Assembly (NCBI GenBank): GCA_021798395.1
Contig: JAJZHS010000159.1
Location: forward strand, 1-6,177
DNA: 6,177 nucleotides
Reading direction: 5' to 3'
DNA from: Pseudomonadota bacterium
Lineage (GTDB): Bacteria; Pseudomonadota; Gammaproteobacteria; Burkholderiales; Burkholderiaceae_C
The position numbers were made by a program, and so were the translations under genes. This document shows positions 6,093-6,177 of the stretch, piece by piece. How positions within the stretch are numbered: the first letter of the stretch is position 1; every line of letters begins with the position of its first letter. The notes under the pieces are model-generated. The model ran no database searches and was not told the origin of the DNA. It saw nothing but the letters and a program-made list of their open reading frames with translations.

Positions 6093-6177
6093 ATGACCTG
6101 CAGGCACCAACCCGGCCTGGCGCGCTGGCTGGCCGCGGCCGCGCTATGCGGCTCGGCGCACGGCTACGACGGTCGCA
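6093..6177 (+). CDS. Exported protein, N-terminal fragment (cut by window end)
   Basis: Only 28 codons are visible. They form a signal peptide: Arg4 and Arg11 in the basic part, hydrophobic Trp12–Cys19, and a likely cleavage after AHG at 24, leaving YDGR as the start of the mature protein. The strong ribosome binding site and the 15-bp spacing to the previous gene support a real start and membership of the same operon. The visible mature part is too short to say whether it is a fourth paralogue or a different partner such as an assembly or secretion factor. Confidence 0.75.
   Translation, partial: MTCRHQPGLARWLAAAALCGSAHGYDGR

Noticed and set aside
5289..6110. 273-codon open frame on the minus strand over paralogues B and C
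   Set aside because: It is Arg/Ala/Gly/Val-rich low-complexity sequence antisense to genes with signal peptides and mutual homology; no plausible family features.

Overview
The window is about 6.2 kb of very GC-rich DNA with strong G/C bias at third codon positions, and every gene I can support is on the + strand. The CheB/CheR–PAS–GGDEF–EAL sensor, the Shine-Dalgarno sites and the Gram-negative signal peptides suggest a high-GC proteobacterium (beta- or gamma-, for example Burkholderiales- or Xanthomonadales-like). The sequence does not settle genus or family. There are no tRNA, rRNA, CRISPR, insertion-sequence or phage signals.

Region 1 (1–4083) is the 3' part of one very large gene whose start lies left of the window. 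The first residues look like the end of a CheB methylesterase domain. After it come a CheR methyltransferase with intact SAM-binding motifs, a CheR-linked PAS domain, a long heptad coiled coil, three more PAS domains, a GGDEF diguanylate cyclase domain with an RxxD inhibitory site, and an EAL phosphodiesterase domain with its main catalytic motifs. It is a multi-input sensor that joins chemotaxis-type methylation modules to c-di-GMP turnover.

Region 2 (4084–4239) is a 156-bp non-coding gap. It holds short inverted repeats, one of which spans the stop codon of the sensor gene, and no convincing promoter.

Region 3 (4240–6177) is a compact run of four small genes for exported proteins; the last is cut by the window edge. 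The first three are tandem paralogues by direct comparison. They share an N-terminal strand-like segment ending in Cys, a second Cys, an Asp-x-x-Phe-Trp block, and a C-terminal segment ending in a hydrophobic 'IVPL'-like strand. The first and third keep four aligned cysteines; the middle one keeps only the first two. I do not recognise the family. Spacing (55 bp, an 8-bp overlap, 15 bp) and good ribosome binding sites suggest an operon of periplasmic or secreted disulfide-stabilised proteins. Any link to the c-di-GMP sensor upstream rests on position only.
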